From Giesbergeria sp. (GTDB lineage: Bacteria > Pseudomonadota > Gammaproteobacteria > Burkholderiales > Burkholderiaceae_C), in contig NZ_JAQUCA010000001.1 in NCBI RefSeq assembly GCF_028686475.1, positions 1-64,000 on the forward strand: DNA of 64,000 bases. The letters run 5' to 3'. Made by a program: the position numbers and the translations under genes. This document shows positions 55,986 to 64,000 of this stretch, one piece after another (position 1 is the stretch's first letter; each line of letters starts with the position of its first letter). The notes under the pieces were generated by a model. That model saw only the letters and a program-made list of their open reading frames with translations, made no database searches and was not told the DNA's origin.

Positions 55986-58286
55986 ATGCCTGCACTGCGC
56001 CATGCCATCGTTGCTTTGTCTCTGGTGGCCTGGGCAGGCCATGCGGCGGCAGGCATAGACTTAGAGACGGTTAAATTGGCCGCCACTGGCCAATTTACCG
56101 AGTTAGAAACCCTGCTCGAAACCGAGGCCGCCCGGCGGCCTTTAGGCTCGCGTGACCAGCACGCGCTGTGTTTTGCCTATTCCAAAACCAAACGCTACGA
56201 CCGCCTGTTTACTTGCCTAGACCAACTAGAGCAGCAAGTGGCACGCGGCGATAAGCGCACCCGCTTGTTTGGTTTGGACGATGCCACCCCATCGATTGGC
56301 CTGATGCGCGCCGAGGCCCAATTAGAGTTGGGCTTGTATGCCCAAGCCTCGGCCCAAGCCCAAGCGGTGATGGATTGGATTAAGCAAGAAGGCTCGGACG
56401 ACCGCGACTTTGAGCTGCAAGCCCTGTCCACGCGCATTGTGGCCGCCGTGATGAACGGCCAGCGCGCCGAGGCCGAAAAATTGCTGCCACAGCTAGAAAA
56501 AATGTCGGTGGCTTTTCCGCTGTTTGACGATTATGCCCCCACGCGGGTGTTTGCCATCGCGCGCAGCCAAGTTGCCTTGGGGCGTTTTGCCGAAGCGGCC
56601 ACCTTGTTGGAGGGTGACCGTTACTTCAAACTGCGCCGCTTTTTAGACAATTTGTTCAGCGGGGCCACCTTCCAAGGTCTCAATTATTGGATGTGGGCCG
56701 ATTTGCCGCGTGGCTATCTGTTGGCCAAATGCCGCCTAGAAACTGGGCGTATCCCAGAAGCCAAGGCTGATTTAGACAAGCTGTTGGCCATTCCAGCCGC
56801 CAGTGCCAATGGCGAAATCTATTGGCTGATGCTTTATGACCGGGGCCGCATTGCCGAGCAAGAAGGGCAATGGCCCGAGGCGATGGATTATTACCGCCGT
56901 GCTATTGACATCATCGAGCGCCAACGCTCCACCATCCACACCGAAATCAACAAAATTGGCTTTGTGGCCGATAAACAATCGGTTTATATGCGGCTGGTGG
57001 CGGTCAGTCTGCGCGTCGGCCAGCAAGCCCAAGCCTTAGAAGTGGCCGAACGGGCCAAATCGCGTGCCTTGGTCGATTTGCTGGCCAGCAAAAAAGCGTT
57101 TGGCCCCGACACCAGCAGTGCGTTGGGTGAATTAGAAACCGTCGAGCAAGAAATTCGGGTGCAAGGGGCCAGCGATGCCGCCCAAAGCGTGCGTACCCGT
57201 GGACGCTGGAGCCAAACTACCAGCCAATTGCGCCAGCAGCGGCCCGAGTTGGCCTCGTTGGTGACGGTGGCCCCGGCTTCTTTGCCTGCCATCCAGCAAC
57301 GCCTGCGCCCAAATGAAGTGCTGTTGGAGTTTTACGGCTCCAAAGATACCTTGGTGGCTTTTGTCGCCGATGGCCAAGGGGTGAAGGCAGTCACACTAGA
57401 CCCGGCGCGCTTAGAGGAAGACATCCGCGCCCTGCGCCAAGCCATGAAAGAACCGGAAGAGTCGGCTGAGTTGGTGCAAGGCTTGGCCCAAGGGTTGCAC
57501 CAGCGCTTATTGGCACCGTTGGGCCAACAATTGGCAGGCAAAGACTTGCTGATTGTGCCGCATGGTATCTTGCATTACCTGCCGTTCTCGATGCTGCACG
57601 ATGGCAACGCGCCTCTGGTGGCACGCTCCAATTTACGCATCTTGCCCAGCTCTAGCGTGTTGCTGTATTTGGCCAGCGCTTCCCAGCGCCCCAGCAAACC
57701 CTTGCTGGTGTTTGGCAACCCTGATTTGGGCGATGCCAAGTTGGATTTACCCAGCGCTGAGGCGGAAGCACGCCATATCGCCCAAGGGATGGCACAAAGC
57801 ACGCTGCTGGTGCGTGCTGCGGCCACCGAAACCGCTTTCAAGGAGCAAGCCCCCGCGCACCGCTATGTGCATGTGGCCTCGCACGGGCAGTTCAATGCCA
57901 GCACGCCCTTGGCTTCGCGCGTGTTACTGAGCAAAACGCCGCAAGACGATGGCTCCCTCACGGTGAACGAGTTGTACAACTTGCGTTTGAGCGCAGATTT
58001 GGTGGTGCTGTCGGCCTGCGAGACCGGCCTAGGCGGCATCATGAGCGGCGATGATTTGGTCGGGCTGACGCGCGCCTTTATTTACTCTGGGGCGCACAAT
58101 GTAGTCGCCAGCTTGTGGGCGGTGGACGACGAAACCACCGCCGAGTTAATGCAAGATTTTTACCAAGCCGTGGCCGCTGGCATGGGCAAAACCCAAGCCT
58201 TGCGCCAAGCGCAAAACAAATTGCGGGCGCGTTATCCACACCCGTTTTATTGGTCGGCGTTTTACCTCACAGGCTCGGGCAGTTAG
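55986..58286 (+). CDS. Exported TPR-CHAT protease
   Basis: 766 residues. A signal peptide (MPALRHAIVALSLVAWAGHA) precedes helical TPR-like repeats (about residues 30-420; GQWPEAMDYYRRAIDI is a clear one). The C-terminal CHAT domain (about 430-765) has LLEFYGSKDTLVAFV, IVPHGILHYLPFSML, catalytic His633 in HVASHGQFN and Cys678 in VLSACETGLGG, then GLTRAFIYSGAHNVVASLW. CHAT is a caspase relative; the dyad is intact. Translated directly after the barrel gene. The substrate is unknown. Confidence 0.92.
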   Translation: MPALRHAIVALSLVAWAGHAAAGIDLETVKLAATGQFTELETLLETEAARRPLGSRDQHALCFAYSKTKRYDRLFTCLDQLEQQVARGDKRTRLFGLDDATPSIGLMRAEAQLELGLYAQASAQAQAVMDWIKQEGSDDRDFELQALSTRIVAAVMNGQRAEAEKLLPQLEKMSVAFPLFDDYAPTRVFAIARSQVALGRFAEAATLLEGDRYFKLRRFLDNLFSGATFQGLNYWMWADLPRGYLLAKCRLETGRIPEAKADLDKLLAIPAASANGEIYWLMLYDRGRIAEQEGQWPEAMDYYRRAIDIIERQRSTIHTEINKIGFVADKQSVYMRLVAVSLRVGQQAQALEVAERAKSRALVDLLASKKAFGPDTSSALGELETVEQEIRVQGASDAAQSVRTRGRWSQTTSQLRQQRPELASLVTVAPASLPAIQQRLRPNEVLLEFYGSKDTLVAFVADGQGVKAVTLDPARLEEDIRALRQAMKEPEESAELVQGLAQGLHQRLLAPLGQQLAGKDLLIVPHGILHYLPFSMLHDGNAPLVARSNLRILPSSSVLLYLASASQRPSKPLLVFGNPDLGDAKLDLPSAEAEARHIAQGMAQSTLLVRAAATETAFKEQAPAHRYVHVASHGQFNASTPLASRVLLSKTPQDDGSLTVNELYNLRLSADLVVLSACETGLGGIMSGDDLVGLTRAFIYSGAHNVVASLWAVDDETTAELMQDFYQAVAAGMGKTQALRQAQNKLRARYPHPFYWSAFYLTGSGS

Positions 58287-59599
58287 GCGGCTGGGGCCGT
58301 GGGGCTGCTGGCCCCAGTGTGTAGCAGCCGTGACACCATCACTTGGTCGATGCGGTAGCTGTCCACGTCCAGCACTTCAAATTTGTAACCGGCACAGGTC
58401 ACGCTGTCGGTGCGCCGGGGCACGCGGCGTAGCATCACCATTAAAAAACCGGCCAAGGTTTCATAATCGCCGTCGTGCGGTAGCTCATCCAAGTGCAGCA
58501 CCCGCAGCACATCACCAATCGGGGTGGCACCATCAATCAGCCAAGAGTTGGCATCGCGTTGCACAATTTGCTCTTCATCAAACGGCGAGACCAAACCGCC
58601 CATGACGGTACTCATGACATCGTTGAGCGTTACCAAGCCCACCACCAAGCTGTATTCATTCACGATGACGGCAAAATCTTCGTGTGCTTGGCGAAACTGG
58701 GTCAGTACCTCGGCCAAAGTAAGTCGGTCGGGGATGATTAACACCTTACGCACCAAGCTATCGTCCTGCAAAGAAATGGGCTGGTTGTTGAGTACGCGCT
58801 GAAACAGGTCTTTGGCATCCACATAGCCAATCACATGGTCGATGTCGCCCTCGCACACCGGGTAGGTAGAAAAGGGCTCGGCGGCAATGCGTAGCCGAAT
58901 CACCGCGTCGGATTCATCGCGCCGAAAAAACGAAATGCGCTCGCGTTGCGACATGGCACTGCTGACCATGCGCGTATCGAGTTCAAACACATTGGTAATC
59001 ACTTGCTGCTCGTTGGCAGCCAACACGCCCGCTTGGGTGCCCGCTTCCATCATGGCCAAAATATCATCCGAAGTGATACGCTCATCGCGCAGAGACGATA
59101 AGCCCAGCAGCCGAAACAAGGCATCGGCACAGCGGCTGTAAAACCAAACCAGCGGGCGCAGCAGCGCCATGCACAACAGCATGGGCGCGTGCAGGCGCAG
59201 AGCCAAACGCTCAGGTTCAGCCATGCCCAAGCGCTTGGGGAGTAAATCGGAAAACAGGATAAACAACGAGGTAATGAGCAAGAAGGAGCTCAAAAAACCG
59301 GCGGTGTCGGCCATCGACACCGGCAGCCACCACGCGAAAAAAGCCGTCAGGGACGGACTGAGCGCCCCCTCACCCACAATACCGCCCAAAATAGCCACCG
59401 CATTTTGGCCAATTTGCACCACGGTAAAGTAATCTCCCGGCTGCTCTTGGGTGCGTAAGACACCAGCGGCACGCGCGTTGCCATCGTCGGCCAGTTGGCG
59501 CAGGCGCAAGCGGCGCGAAGCGGCCAAAGAAATTTCGGCGGCAGAAAAAAAAGCACTGGTGGCAATCAGGGCCAGAATAAACAACAGGTGGTAGTGCAT
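58283..59599 (-). CDS. CNNM/CBS-domain hemolysin-family membrane protein (CorC/HlyC type)
   Basis: 438 residues. A CNNM (DUF21) domain of four hydrophobic segments (residues 1-180; SAFFSAAEISLAAS, SDLLPKRLGM), a CBS pair (about 200-330) and a C-terminal CorC_HlyC domain (GDYETLAGFLMVML). Relatives (YtfL/PaeA, CorC/MpfA) handle Mg2+ or polyamine export and are not true haemolysins. The stop overlaps the CHAT stop by 4 bp, convergently. Confidence 0.92.
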   Translation of the reverse strand: MHYHLLFILALIATSAFFSAAEISLAASRRLRLRQLADDGNARAAGVLRTQEQPGDYFTVVQIGQNAVAILGGIVGEGALSPSLTAFFAWWLPVSMADTAGFLSSFLLITSLFILFSDLLPKRLGMAEPERLALRLHAPMLLCMALLRPLVWFYSRCADALFRLLGLSSLRDERITSDDILAMMEAGTQAGVLAANEQQVITNVFELDTRMVSSAMSQRERISFFRRDESDAVIRLRIAAEPFSTYPVCEGDIDHVIGYVDAKDLFQRVLNNQPISLQDDSLVRKVLIIPDRLTLAEVLTQFRQAHEDFAVIVNEYSLVVGLVTLNDVMSTVMGGLVSPFDEEQIVQRDANSWLIDGATPIGDVLRVLHLDELPHDGDYETLAGFLMVMLRRVPRRTDSVTCAGYKFEVLDVDSYRIDQVMVSRLLHTGASSPTAPAA

Positions 59600-59671
59600 G
59601 GGGAGGCAGAAACGCAGCGTGGGCCGGGCTGTGTGTTGCAGCAGACAAGTGTAGCCGCTGGCGATGGGCGC

Positions 59672-59694
59672 AAAAAAGCCGCCCGTGGGCGGCT
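59672..59694 (-). terminator. Rho-independent terminator after grxD
   Basis: Stem AGCCGCC / GGCGGCT (59677-59683 with 59688-59694), loop CGTG, then TTTTT on the minus strand, 20 bp past the grxD stop. Confidence 0.85.
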
Positions 59695-59713
59695 GCTGGT
59701 GCCTCTGGGGACT

Positions 59714-60037
59714 TTAGGCTGCTGTAATAACCTGCTGCAACTCGCCCGACTCGTACATCTCCATCATGATGTCGGAGCCGCCAATAAACTCGCCCTTGAT
59801 GTAGAGCTGTGGAATGGTGGGCCAGTGGCTGTATTCTTTGATGCCTTGGCGGATGGCATCGTCTTCTAACACGTTGACCGTGACGATGGTTTTGGGGTCC
59901 ACGCCACAGGCTTTGAGGATTTGAATCGCCCGGCCCGAAAAGCCGCACTGTGGAAAGCTGGCCGTGCCTTTCATGAACAGCAAAATCTGGCTGGATTTGA
60001 CCAAGGTGTCGATGCGTTGTTGGGTGTCGTCGCTCAT
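59714..60037 (-). CDS. grxD: Monothiol glutaredoxin Grx4
   Basis: GrxD carries and delivers [2Fe-2S] clusters with glutathione. The 107-residue protein has the CGFS active site in FPQCGFSGRAIQIL, the cis-proline in WPTIPQLYIKGEFIGGSDI, and glycine-rich GGSDIMMEMY. Length and motifs are standard. It lies between the CNNM protein and the sensor kinase, with its own terminator. Confidence 0.97.
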   Translation of the reverse strand: MSDDTQQRIDTLVKSSQILLFMKGTASFPQCGFSGRAIQILKACGVDPKTIVTVNVLEDDAIRQGIKEYSHWPTIPQLYIKGEFIGGSDIMMEMYESGELQQVITAA

Positions 60038-60100
60038 GGGAATATTCTCTGTTGGGGTTCAATCTACGAAGGAATACCCGATTATTTCATGCTGGGCGGC

Positions 60101-62974
60101 TCATGCTGGCGGTGGGGTTTCCGGGCGGGCAGCCAAGGCGGGCGGTTCCGACACCGGTAACCACAGCGTGACGGTGGTGCCTTGGCCCAAGCTGCTGTCA
60201 ATCTCCAAATGCCCGCCACTGAGTTCGACAATTTCTTTCACGATGCTCATACCCAAGCCGGTGCCCGGAATTTGCCCCGAGGCATCGGCGCGGTAAAAGC
60301 GCTCGCAGACGCGCTGCACTTGTTCGGGTGTCATGCCGATGCCTTGGTCTTGTACCTCCACGCCCACTTGTGGGCCGTGGCCTTCGGTATGGGCATGGCA
60401 GTAGCGCAATTGCACCTCGCCGCCTTGCGGTGAGTATTTGTAGGCGTTAGACAAGATATTGAGCAGCGCCTGCTGGAGTTTTTTGCGGTCAATTTGTACC
60501 CACAGCGGCGCTTGGCTAGAGGGCAAATGGGGCGGCAAGCGCTCGGCGGGGGGCTTGTAGCCCGCCACCACTTCGGCCAGCACTTCTTGCAGGGCCACCT
60601 GCTCCAGCACAAAATCTTTGCCCCGGCGCGATTCGATGCGCGCTAAATCCAGCAGTTCATTGATGATGGAAGACATCAGCTCCGATTGGCGCGATACCGT
60701 CTCTAGCAGTTGATTGCGCTTGGGCGCATCAAACTCGCGCATCCGCAGCAGCTCGACATAGCCGTAAATGCTGGCCATCGGGGTGCGTAGCTCGTGTGCA
60801 GCGGTAGAGAGGAACTCGCTTTTCATGCGGTCCACTTCGGTCTCGTGGGTGACATCGCGGAAATACAAAATTTGCGACACCGTGGCCGCCTCGGACATGC
60901 GAATCAACACTTCAATCACCCGGCTGGCCGGGGCGGCCAGTTCAAACAGTTGGCGCTGCTCGTGCGTACTGGCATCACTGCTTTGCTGCGCTTGGCGTTG
61001 CTTTTTGTGCGCGGTGCGTAAGGCAGCTACCCCCGGAAAACTGGCCTGCGCCAAACATTTGCGCGCCAATAAGGCAGAAAAATCGTTTTCATCCAAACCC
61101 AGCACCTGTTCAGACTCCAGTTCCAGCATGTGCAAAAAAGCCCGGTTGGCAAAGGCGACTTTGAGGCGGCGGTTAAACAGCACAAAACCATCGGGGCTGA
61201 GGGCAAAAATGGTGTTGAGCTGTTCGGAGCGGTCTTGCAGTTCTTTGGTGCGCTGCACTACCAGCCGTTCTAAGTCCAAACGGTACAGCTCCAGCTCGGT
61301 CTGGATGGCGTAGCGCTCGGTAATGTCGCGCAGCAGCACCAGCACAAAGGTGCGGTCGCTCCAGTAGGCGCGGCTCAGGCTCAATTCTGCTGGGAAGGTG
61401 CTGCCATCTTTGCGCCGCAGTGTGGTTTCTAAAAAACGGCCATGTTCGCCTATTTCGGCCAGTAAAACAGTGATTTCGGCACGGCTATAGTGGGCTTCCC
61501 AGTCGTAGAGGTGCATTTGCTGCATCTCGTGCGGAGGATAACCCAGCAAAGCCGCAGAGCGCGGGTTGGCTTCAAAGACGCTGCCATCGGGGTTAAGAAT
61601 CAATACGCCATCGCGTTCATGCTCAAACAGGGCGCGGCGGCGCGAGGCTTCTTCGACAATATGGGCCTGGGCGGCTTGTTGCTGGGCATTTTGGCGCTCA
61701 ATGGTATCGAGCAGGGCATCAAAATGGCGCATCAGTTGCCCCAATTCATCCTCGTATTGGGGCGGGCCGACGCGGGCCGTGCGCTGGCCTTGGCTAATCG
61801 CCACCATCGTGTTACTGACCGCGTGCAGGCGTGAGGTCAGGGCGCGGCCAGCGCGCACAAACACCAGCGACAGCGCCAGCATGGCCAATGCCAGCAAGCC
61901 CGCTACCAAGGCCAGCAGCATGAGCATCATTTTTTGGTAGGGGCTGTAAGGAAAGGCGACCGCTATCATGCCAATGCGTTGGCCGTGGCCATCGCGGATA
62001 GATTCGTAGCCTGTCAGGTGTTGCTCATCGTTTAAAAAAATTTTACCGAGCCAACTTTGGCCTTGCTCTAGCACGGTGTGAACCACCTCAGGTATAGCCA
62101 AAGCCCCGACATCGTAGCTGCCGAGTTGGCGCTGGCGGCTAATGGCCACCCGCACGCCATCGACAAAAATAGCCGCCATGCCTTCGGCATCGTCGGGCAA
62201 GCTGCCGACCGGAAAAATCAGCTCGCGCATGTGCTCAATCAGTGAAGCATTTTGGTTGAGCAAAATTCCACCGACCAAAATCACATCCGGATTGTCCACC
62301 CCCAACGGAAAATGGGCCGCCGCATTCAGCAGCAGGCCGCGCACCGGGGCAGGCGGGGGCGCATTGGCAGCACGCGGGGCCGAAGGTGGCAACGCAACTT
62401 GGGCCAGTTGGGGAAACTGCGGCGAAAACGCAGCCAGTTCTGCTAATTCAAAGCGCTCGTAGGCGGCGTTGGTGACACCAATTTGCGCTTGCCGAACGAC
62501 ATACGATGTGCTGGGCAAACGGCTACCGCGCTGCAAGCCGGTGCTAGAGGCAATCACGGTGCCATCGGATTGGGCAATCAGCAAAAAATTCAGTCCGCCC
62601 CCTTTGGCGGCGGTATTCAAGGCTTCGTTGATGTCGGCTTCGGGGGCGCGTTGGCTAAGCAACTGGTTGATCCGTTCGGTATGCACCAGCTGCTCTACGC
62701 GCAAGCCCACATCGGTTTTGATTTGGTCTAAATAATTGCGACTGCTGGCCAAATTGCCACGCAGATTAGACAGCAACAGGTGGTTGGCGCGTTCGCCCCC
62801 CAGCAGCACCAAAACCCCAATCACGGTCGGAAACACCACCAGCAGGGGCATCAGCCCCAGCGCTAACAGCCGAAAGCGTAAAGAGGCATTCCAAGCCTGC
62901 CGCCAGCGCTGCACTAACGGCAACAAGGCACCAGCAGGCGCAGAGGCCGAAGGGGGCAAAGCAGAAGGGGGCAT
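60101..62974 (-). CDS. Large membrane sensor histidine kinase with PAS domains
   Basis: 957 residues. A transmembrane helix (LLALGLMPLLVVFPTVIGVL, near residue 40), a periplasmic sensor region of about 270 residues, a second helix near 355 (LLALVAGLLALAMLALSLVF), then a HAMP-like linker. Two PAS domains follow (RDGVLILNPDGSVFEANPRSAALLG; SPDGFVLFNRRLKVAFANRAF). HisKA has STAAHELRTP, and HATPase_c has NILSNAYKYS and DQGIGM, GTGLGMSIVKEIVEL. No response-regulator gene is adjacent. The ATG is preferred over a TTG 25 codons upstream; the ribosome site is weak. Confidence 0.9.
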   Translation of the reverse strand: MPPSALPPSASAPAGALLPLVQRWRQAWNASLRFRLLALGLMPLLVVFPTVIGVLVLLGGERANHLLLSNLRGNLASSRNYLDQIKTDVGLRVEQLVHTERINQLLSQRAPEADINEALNTAAKGGGLNFLLIAQSDGTVIASSTGLQRGSRLPSTSYVVRQAQIGVTNAAYERFELAELAAFSPQFPQLAQVALPPSAPRAANAPPPAPVRGLLLNAAAHFPLGVDNPDVILVGGILLNQNASLIEHMRELIFPVGSLPDDAEGMAAIFVDGVRVAISRQRQLGSYDVGALAIPEVVHTVLEQGQSWLGKIFLNDEQHLTGYESIRDGHGQRIGMIAVAFPYSPYQKMMLMLLALVAGLLALAMLALSLVFVRAGRALTSRLHAVSNTMVAISQGQRTARVGPPQYEDELGQLMRHFDALLDTIERQNAQQQAAQAHIVEEASRRRALFEHERDGVLILNPDGSVFEANPRSAALLGYPPHEMQQMHLYDWEAHYSRAEITVLLAEIGEHGRFLETTLRRKDGSTFPAELSLSRAYWSDRTFVLVLLRDITERYAIQTELELYRLDLERLVVQRTKELQDRSEQLNTIFALSPDGFVLFNRRLKVAFANRAFLHMLELESEQVLGLDENDFSALLARKCLAQASFPGVAALRTAHKKQRQAQQSSDASTHEQRQLFELAAPASRVIEVLIRMSEAATVSQILYFRDVTHETEVDRMKSEFLSTAAHELRTPMASIYGYVELLRMREFDAPKRNQLLETVSRQSELMSSIINELLDLARIESRRGKDFVLEQVALQEVLAEVVAGYKPPAERLPPHLPSSQAPLWVQIDRKKLQQALLNILSNAYKYSPQGGEVQLRYCHAHTEGHGPQVGVEVQDQGIGMTPEQVQRVCERFYRADASGQIPGTGLGMSIVKEIVELSGGHLEIDSSLGQGTTVTLWLPVSEPPALAARPETPPPA

Positions 62975-63063
62975 GGTATGCAGGGCAAGGGGCGCTAAAT
63001 TGTATCTAAATGATAAAATGGACAAGGCGCAATCTGCTTTTGGGTGCAATTTTGGGAGTTAGC

Positions 63064-64000
63064 ATGTCTTTTTTGCAGGGATTGCAGCGCGGGTGCTGGG
63101 TCATATTGGCTATTTTTTTGGCTGCCTGTGGGCCTAAGCCAGCCATCCAAATAGGATTTATTGGTGGCCTGTCCGATCGTAATTCGGATAATGGTCAAGC
63201 CGGGCTGCATGGGGTGATTTTGGCGGTAGAGCAATTTAACCGTGCCGGGGGAGTGGATGGCCGCATGGTAGAGCTGCTGCCACGCGACGATGCCCAAACC
63301 AAAGAAGTGGCCGCGCGCTCGGCGCAAGAGCTGGTCGATGCCCAAGTAGAGGCCGTGATTGGCCCTTTTACCAGCAGCATGGCCGAAGTGATTGTGCCTA
63401 TCACGGGCAAGGCGGGTATTTTTCAGGTCAGTCCTACCATTACCTCGATGGCGTTTTATGGCCAAGACGATAACCTGTTTCGTATTAACCGCACCACCAG
63501 TGACAACGCGCACGACTATGCCCGAGTGATGTTAGGCCGTGGGCAGCACCATATTGCCGTGGCTTACGATTTACGCAACCGCAACTTTACCGAATCATGG
63601 CTGGCCGAGTTTCGCCATGCAGTCACCAAAGACAGCCGGGGCCAAGTCAGTGCGGTGCCCTATGATTCTGGCCCCAACACCGATTTTGCCCAAGTGGTGG
63701 CGCAGATGGTGCAAACCCGGCCCGATGCGCTGTTTTTTATCTCGGGGGCTTTGGATGTGGCCCGACTGGCGCAACAGGCGCGCAAACAAGCGCCCCAGTT
63801 GCCGATTGGTGCTGCCGAATGGGCCGCCACCGAGCAATTGGTCGAGTTGGGTGGCGAAGTGGTGAATGGTTTGCTGATTGTACAAAACTACGACCGCGAT
63901 GACACCTCGCCACGCTTTAAAGAATTTACCGAGGCTTACTTCAAGCGCTTTCAGCGGATGCCGGGTTACAGTTCCGTCTCGGCCCACGATGCCGCCACGG
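63064..64000 (+). CDS. ABC transporter substrate-binding lipoprotein, 5' part (runs off window)
   Basis: The frame is open from an ATG with GGGAG upstream to the window end: 312 codons without stop. The N-terminus is a lipoprotein signal with lipobox LAAC (Cys22) in AIFLAACGPK. Then comes a Peripla_BP_6 / LivJ-like fold: IQIGFIGGLSDRNSDNGQAG, LHGVILAVEQFNRAGGVDGR, VEAVIGPFTSSMAEV, NLFRINRTTSDNA. Such proteins bind branched-chain amino acids or other small ligands. It is divergent from the sensor kinase with about 90 bp between, so it may present the kinase's ligand or be a transporter gene. Confidence 0.85.
   Translation, partial: MSFLQGLQRGCWVILAIFLAACGPKPAIQIGFIGGLSDRNSDNGQAGLHGVILAVEQFNRAGGVDGRMVELLPRDDAQTKEVAARSAQELVDAQVEAVIGPFTSSMAEVIVPITGKAGIFQVSPTITSMAFYGQDDNLFRINRTTSDNAHDYARVMLGRGQHHIAVAYDLRNRNFTESWLAEFRHAVTKDSRGQVSAVPYDSGPNTDFAQVVAQMVQTRPDALFFISGALDVARLAQQARKQAPQLPIGAAEWAATEQLVELGGEVVNGLLIVQNYDRDDTSPRFKEFTEAYFKRFQRMPGYSSVSAHDAAT

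Overview
The window looks like a chromosomal segment of a Burkholderiales betaproteobacterium, probably Comamonadaceae-like. This is inferred from GC-rich coding sequence, the divergent ispB / rplU-rpmA-obgE-proB block, the lptA-lptB-rpoN block, GTP-type PckG, and ubiquinone and darP/pmbA housekeeping genes. No 16S rRNA is present, so the placement is inference. Coding density is high and no gene-free stretch exceeds about 300 bases.

1-9 kb: the 3' end of a TnpB (IS200/IS605-type) element sits in a wrecked RND-efflux outer-membrane gene, next to the tetR gene that probably controlled the pump. Then come cysteine synthase, a PIN protein, a THUMP RNA methyltransferase, a thioesterase, rpoN-lptB-lptA, thiL and yidB. 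9-16.8 kb: a 1.1-kb-residue-scale RTX metalloprotease (about 1,095 aa), pckG with a leader hairpin, an FmdB zinc ribbon and recQ. 16.9-29.4 kb: tRNA-Met, a crotonase, an M61 peptidase, DsbC, a UbiH-type hydroxylase, a small kinase-like orphan, darP, pmbA, a zinc-ribbon/PD-(D/E)XK protein, yqeY-rpsU, rsgA, an M48 peptidase and orn.

29.4-37.7 kb: a type I restriction-modification island. A 14-bp direct repeat brackets it; one copy is the 3' end of tRNA-Pro and the other lies just after orn, which is the geometry of integration at a tRNA gene. The operon reads hsdM, two unknown small genes, a decayed DUF1016 gene, a HEPN (HepT-like) toxin gene, a MntA-like nucleotidyltransferase fused in frame to a full-length HsdS, an LprI-like secreted protein, and hsdR. 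A second restriction system (a BPTD_3080-type helicase-nuclease plus a beta-class methyltransferase) sits between ispB and rplU. The methyltransferase carries a perfect 22-bp inverted repeat inside its reading frame. A stand-alone TnpB element splits rpmA from obgE. So three separate insertions occupy one conserved housekeeping neighbourhood.

46.8-52.3 kb: obgE, proB, rppH, proS and a lytic transglycosylase. 52.3-58.3 kb: a divergent four-gene cassette of exported proteins. One arm encodes a caspase-family peptidase with a coiled coil plus a small beta-barrel; the other encodes a larger putative beta-barrel plus a TPR-CHAT protease. A shared control region contains four copies of a 7-bp motif in two inverted pairs. 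This is my best candidate for an undescribed system. 58.3-64 kb: a CNNM/CBS membrane protein, GrxD, a large PAS-type sensor kinase, and a divergent substrate-binding lipoprotein that runs off the window end.
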